DNA from: Bacteroidota bacterium
Lineage (GTDB): Bacteria > Bacteroidota > Bacteroidia > Chitinophagales > LD1
Assembly (NCBI GenBank): GCA_016722375.1
Contig: JADKJG010000003.1
Location: 186,001-250,000, forward strand
Length of the DNA: 64,000 nt
Reading direction: 5' to 3'
Below are positions 61,017 to 64,000 of the stretch, in pieces. Under the pieces are notes generated by a model. That model searched no databases. It saw only the letters and a program-made list of their open reading frames with translations, and was not told the DNA's origin. The position numbers and the translations under genes were made by a program. The number at the start of each line of letters is the position of its first letter. Position 1 is the first letter of the stretch.

Positions 61017-61445
61017 GTACTTAAATGTTGCGAAGTATGGCTCCCTGTCTATCTCTAAACTATACTTTTTCTCTAGCCAGGCAGCACCAACTTTTACCAC
61101 CTTACTTGTTTTCCAAATAAAAGCATATCGCTCTGTTTTATACGAACTACTTACCGTCGGGTCACTAATGGTATAATCCCATTTAGCTCCTTTTCTATTG
61201 AGCGCGTCACTCAATCTTGCAACCGCCGGTGCCCCTCCATCACCCGCAACAACTTCTATTATGGCTACCACATCGAACTCTTTCAAAGTGTTGGCAATGA
61301 AGGCTATTTCGGAGTCGCTCTTTGAGCGGCCAAAATTCTCAATATTCCAAGAGCAAAAGAAGATGCTTGCATTGGCATCAAAACACAAAAGAATCCCCCC
61401 AAAAAGGAGGATGAAAAATTTATTTGAAAGCCGGACACACATCAT
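60999..61445 (-). pseudogene. EEP-family gene, 3'-truncated copy
   Basis: About 142 residues equal to the N-terminal half of the protein at 58670-59497 (signal peptide, CSWNIENFGRSKSD) end at FATFK, then four junk residues before the stop. The catalytic GDFN and SDH parts are missing, so it cannot be an active enzyme. Confidence 0.9.
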
Positions 61446-61988
61446 TTAATATTCGCCGAAAATGAAATTACACGGGTACTCCGCCAAACAAAGCTATGTT
61501 TTTCAAGTTTTCAAAATCCCCACTAAGCGCAGGCCGTGCTTACGTCCTTCAAGAACATAGCTTTTTTCTCCCATAGCGGAAGTACTGGTAATTCCATAAT
61601 CTACGTTTAATTAATCTGTGAATACCAGTTGATCCCGGTCAATCTGCAATCAAAATAGAAATTGTTTCAAAAATGACGAAAACCTCTTTTTCTTACTTAC
61701 GTTATTGGGCGGAACAAGGTACTTATTATCTTTTAATTCGATCTCTTTAGCCCGCAGTATATCAGAGGTAGAAACACCCGGCTCCGGCATGCCCTGATGC
61801 GCCAGGCAGTTTAAATTGCAGCACAGTTCCCGAAATTCATCAAAGCTGATTTCGTTAAGCTCCTCATGGGGTATTGGATACCCTATATACGGAAACAGCT
61901 TTTTATAGCGATCATCCACATCCAGCTTTATCCGGCGGACACTCCCAAATTCATCCCCAAGTTCTGTAAGGATATGCAGTTGAATAAT
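61021..61988. repeat. Copy 2 of the ~0.97-kb direct duplication
   Basis: See copy 1 (offset 1948). Here the small unknown gene is full length but the EEP gene is cut, the reverse of copy 1, so each arm is broken at the opposite end. Confidence 0.9.
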
Positions 61989-62030
61989 TTTCCCCTCTTT
62001 CTCTCTCTTTAAGTAGTGTGTTTTTCCCAT
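61650..62030 (-). CDS. Small unknown protein, copy 2 (full length)
   Basis: The 126 residues start MGKTHYLKREKEGKIIQLHILTELGDEFG and include LDVDDRYKKLFPYIGYPIPHEEL and FDEFRELCCNLNCLAHQGMPEPG. It is soluble and charged with two adjacent cysteine pairs (CCNLNC). No family is recognised. It is the gene before the EEP gene in both copies, so the two may function together. Confidence 0.65.
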   Translation of the reverse strand: MGKTHYLKREKEGKIIQLHILTELGDEFGSVRRIKLDVDDRYKKLFPYIGYPIPHEELNEISFDEFRELCCNLNCLAHQGMPEPGVSTSDILRAKEIELKDNKYLVPPNNVSKKKRFSSFLKQFLF

Positions 62031-62132
62031 TGCATCTAATTTTAGTGCAAAGGTGGGGAGAGGGAGTGCAATCTATTTGCATTAGACTTCTTCGGAAAAT
62101 CAGGTTTTTTTAATTTCCTTCCTCTACACTCC

Positions 62133-62142
62133 CTCCAAAGGG
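62133..62142. repeat. Left 10-bp target-site duplication of the IS element
   Basis: CTCCAAAGGG occurs immediately left of the IS and again at 63589-63598 immediately right of it. Exact 10-bp duplication is in the range for IS4-family elements and indicates fairly recent insertion. Confidence 0.85.
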
Positions 62143-63588
62143 CATATGCGTTAAGTTAAGAGGACAAAAAGAGGTTCAAGTGTTTGGTAGTGAAAAGAAA
62201 GAGAAGAAAAGATAAAGCGGGGAAGCGTTGTTTGTAATTTTTCAACCGACTAAAGATGAACAAACACTACAACGCATCCCCAGACAAAATTAAAAAACGA
62301 TAGGAACCCTATCGAAGAAGAAAATAGCCATTGTTTCTAAAAGATGTGGGTTCGAGCAGCGCCAGAGCGGCAAGATAAGTGCGCACGCGCTTGTGTTGTC
62401 GTTTATGCAAATGATGGTGACAGGACAAACCAGCTATTGGTCATGGGCTCGTTCGCTATCGCTATTAATAGTCCATACCATAAGCAAGCAAGCTATTTTC
62501 TATCGAATGAATACTGCTTGGGTTTCCACTGTAAAAGCCTTGGTGGCAGAGGTGATTGGGCAACAGGCGGTAAAACAAATCAAACACGAACTGTTTACCG
62601 GTTTTACAAACGTATGGCTTCAGGATAGCACCTGTATTCATTTGCCCGATGCGTTAAACCAAAAGTTTAAAGGAAGTGTGGTGAGTGGCAAACAGAATTC
62701 CGTCGCCAAACTCCATGTAGTGGTTCATGCTTTAACCGGGCTTTGTCCATTGATGGAATGGGGTAGCTATCATATACCGGAACAAACCCTTGCTTCCGCC
62801 ATTATGGGAATAGCAAAAGCAGGCGACTTAGTGATTCGTGATTTAGGCTATCTGGTGCTGCGGGAGTTCACCAGAATGAACCAAGAGGGCATCTTCTTTT
62901 TGAGTAGATGGAAGTATAAAATGCTGCTCTTTAACCCCCAAACAGGAGAAGAAATTGATTTGCTTAAAACGCTCGAAGGCAAGTCCTACTTGGATATGCA
63001 GGTATTATGCGGAAGAACAGAACGGGTGAAACTTCGGGTGGTCGCTATTCCATTACCTCCTGCCCAAGCAGAAGAAAGGCGACGAAAGGCGAAAAAGGAT
63101 GGAAAGAAAAAAACCAATCACAACACAGAGTATTATGCGTTGTTAGGCTACGTGATCTTTGTGACGAATGTCGGAGAAGAAGTGTGGAATCATCAACAAG
63201 TAGCACAAGCCTATCGGGTGAGATGGAACGTGGAAATACTTTTTAAAAGTTGGAAGAGTGGTCTGCACGTCGAAAGAATGATACCGGATGCCAAAAAGCA
63301 CAGCAATCGGATTGAAAGCATTTTATATCTGCTGCTGCTTTATGTAGCCTGGTTCCAGCTATTAATTTATGCTCCTTTAAATTGGCGTTGCCGCCAAAAG
63401 GGTAAATGCCTTAGTGTTATTCAATCCGCAAAATGGATGCTCGCCAATACCATGCGATGGATCGTTGGAGCCATAACAAACAGCATGGAAAAAGAAATAT
63501 TTTACTACTGCTGTTATGATACTAGGCGAAAACCCAATGCTATCCATCGTTTGGAACAATTTACTAAGCCCTTAACTTAACGCATATG
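62143..63588 (+). mobile_element. IS4-family insertion sequence, 1446 bp
   Basis: Terminal inverted repeats of 18 bp (CATATGCGTTAAGTTAAG at 62143-62160 and its complement at 63571-63588) bound one transposase gene. The 10-bp target duplication flanks both sides. The left end is 113 bp from the start of the small unknown gene and the right end 129 bp before the Fic start; removal of the IS would rejoin an inverted pair of DNA around GATTTnCCGAAGAAGTC (62082-62101 and 63611-63627). Confidence 0.93.
62257..63580 (+). CDS. IS4-family DDE transposase, frameshifted near its 5' end
   Basis: The main frame (from 62294, 395 residues from GTG 62393) has the DDE residues in LQDSTCIHLP and VIRDLGYLV and the Y-R-E-K signature YRVRWNVEILFKSWKSG. 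The N-terminus begins at ATG 62257 (MNKHYNASQTKLKNDRNPIE) in another frame that ends at 62340. An extra G within GAAGAAGAAAA (62314-62324) accounts for the shift, since NPIE joins KKIAIVSKRCGF. Either a programmed frameshift, a sequencing error or an inactivating change. Confidence 0.85.
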
Positions 63589-63598
63589 CTCCAAAGGG
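63589..63598. repeat. Right 10-bp target-site duplication
   Basis: CTCCAAAGGG, identical to 62133-62142. Confidence 0.85.
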
Positions 63599-63672
63599 AG
63601 ACAGATGGATGATTTCCCGAAGAAGTCCAATGTAAATTCAAAACCCGGAGGTGTGCGGAGATTAGCCGCCAT

Positions 63673-63697
63673 ATTCTACGCATAATTTGCGTAGAAT
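63673..63697. promoter_or_regulatory. Perfect palindrome upstream of the Fic gene
   Basis: ATTCTACGCA and TGCGTAGAAT flank TAATT, 19 bp before the Fic ATG. A perfect 10-bp dyad so close to the start suggests an operator or a hairpin controlling translation. It is absent from the truncated Fic copy at 60110. Confidence 0.6.
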
Positions 63698-63716
63698 AAT
63701 TGTATATTTACCGCAA

Positions 63717-64000
63717 ATGAAAAGGCATCATACCTACATTCATCAACTAAAGAATTGGCCCAATTTTACTATTGACCATGAACATGTATTGCCTTTGTTG
63801 AGCCGGATAAGAATGAAACAGGGCCAACTGCTGGGCAAAATGAAGGGCATTGGCTTTGACCTGCAGGAACAAACCACTCTGCAAAACCTGACACTGGATA
63901 TCACCAAGTCAGGCGAAATAGAAGGCGAGTTTTTAAATCCTGAGTTAGTGCGGTCTTCTGTGGCCAGAAGATTGGGTATTGCCACCGTGGGATTAAAGCA
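63717..64000 (+). CDS. Fic/DOC family protein with DUF4172 N-terminus (cut by window edge)
   Basis: The first 94 codons read MKRHHTYIHQLKNWPNFTID, then RIRMKQGQLLGKMKGIGFDLQEQTTLQNLTLDITKSGEIEGEFLNPELVRSSVARRLGI. This is the DUF4172 domain that precedes the Fic AMPylation domain in many Bacteroidota proteins. SGEIEG fits the (S/T)xxxE(G/N) inhibitory motif of class II Fic enzymes, which blocks ATP orientation until displaced. The Fic core HxFx(D/E)GNGR would lie outside the window. ATG 63717 is chosen from the parallel with the truncated copy. Confidence 0.85.
   Translation, partial: MKRHHTYIHQLKNWPNFTIDHEHVLPLLSRIRMKQGQLLGKMKGIGFDLQEQTTLQNLTLDITKSGEIEGEFLNPELVRSSVARRLGIATVGLK

Noticed and set aside
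1..64000. tRNA, rRNA or riboswitch genes
   Set aside because: I looked for cloverleaf arms with CCA-like ends and for known riboswitch cores and saw none; short structured RNAs could have been missed without a covariance search.

Overview
This window looks like a chromosome segment of a member of the Bacteroidota. It carries gliding/type IX secretion genes (gldE, gldD, a PorG-like DUF6089 protein, T9SS C-terminal sorting domains), the mutY-ssb-gldE-gldD order, starts without Shine-Dalgarno sequences, and a few TAnnTTTG-type promoter boxes. The sequence suggests a Chitinophagales/Sphingobacteriales-like organism, but this is not proven. Most of it is ordinary core genome of moderate GC; the last 5.5 kb is accessory.

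Layout. 0-0.85 kb: end of a phenylacetate operon (paaC, paaD). 1.4-12.4 kb: OmpA-like protein, ruvB, proline dehydrogenase, rmuC, aroE, DedA, a TPR protein, PorG-like protein, LpxD-like acyltransferase and an unknown gene inside an 88-bp inverted repeat. 12.9-19.5 kb: RNase G, a 29-residue AURKAIP1/COX24-like protein, TPR anchor protein, HU, mutY, ssb, gldE, gldD. 19.6-28 kb: guaB, pheS, aconitase, serine hydrolase, glycosyltransferase, OppC-like permease. 28.6-46 kb: an unknown 605-residue protein, a nadA-nadB-tyrosine phenol-lyase-tryptophanase operon, a U32-like protein, DAHP synthase/chorismate mutase, tryptophan 2,3-dioxygenase, a subtilase-RecJ fusion and kynurenine 3-monooxygenase. 46-58.4 kb: yidD-rnpA-rpmH, rho, serS, a regulator-like protein, a lipoprotein, a patatin-like protein, uvrA. 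58.7-64 kb: a 0.97-kb segment duplicated on both sides of a DUF6629 gene and a Fic remnant, an IS4-type element with 10-bp target duplication, and the start of an intact Fic gene.

The most unusual feature is a set of five intergenic tandem arrays (872-1207, 12429-12596, 28180-28473, 38758-39009, 50256-50549). All have a period of exactly 21 bp, but each has its own unit sequence, and each lies just 3' of a gene. I know of no described family that fits. Twenty-one bp is two turns of B-DNA and also seven codons, so helical phasing for a DNA-binding protein, a 3'-transcript element, or heptad-repeat peptides can all be considered.

A second theme is aromatic amino acid and NAD metabolism: aromatic amino acid lyases co-directional with nadAB, kynurenine-pathway genes nearby, and internal in-frame gaps in conserved parts of both NadA and NadB. 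Third, several core genes (gldE, aconitase, a glycosyltransferase, the transposase) carry single-base frameshifts, and RecJ is fused to a truncated protease. Some of this may be sequencing or assembly error, so the integrity of these loci should be judged with that in mind.
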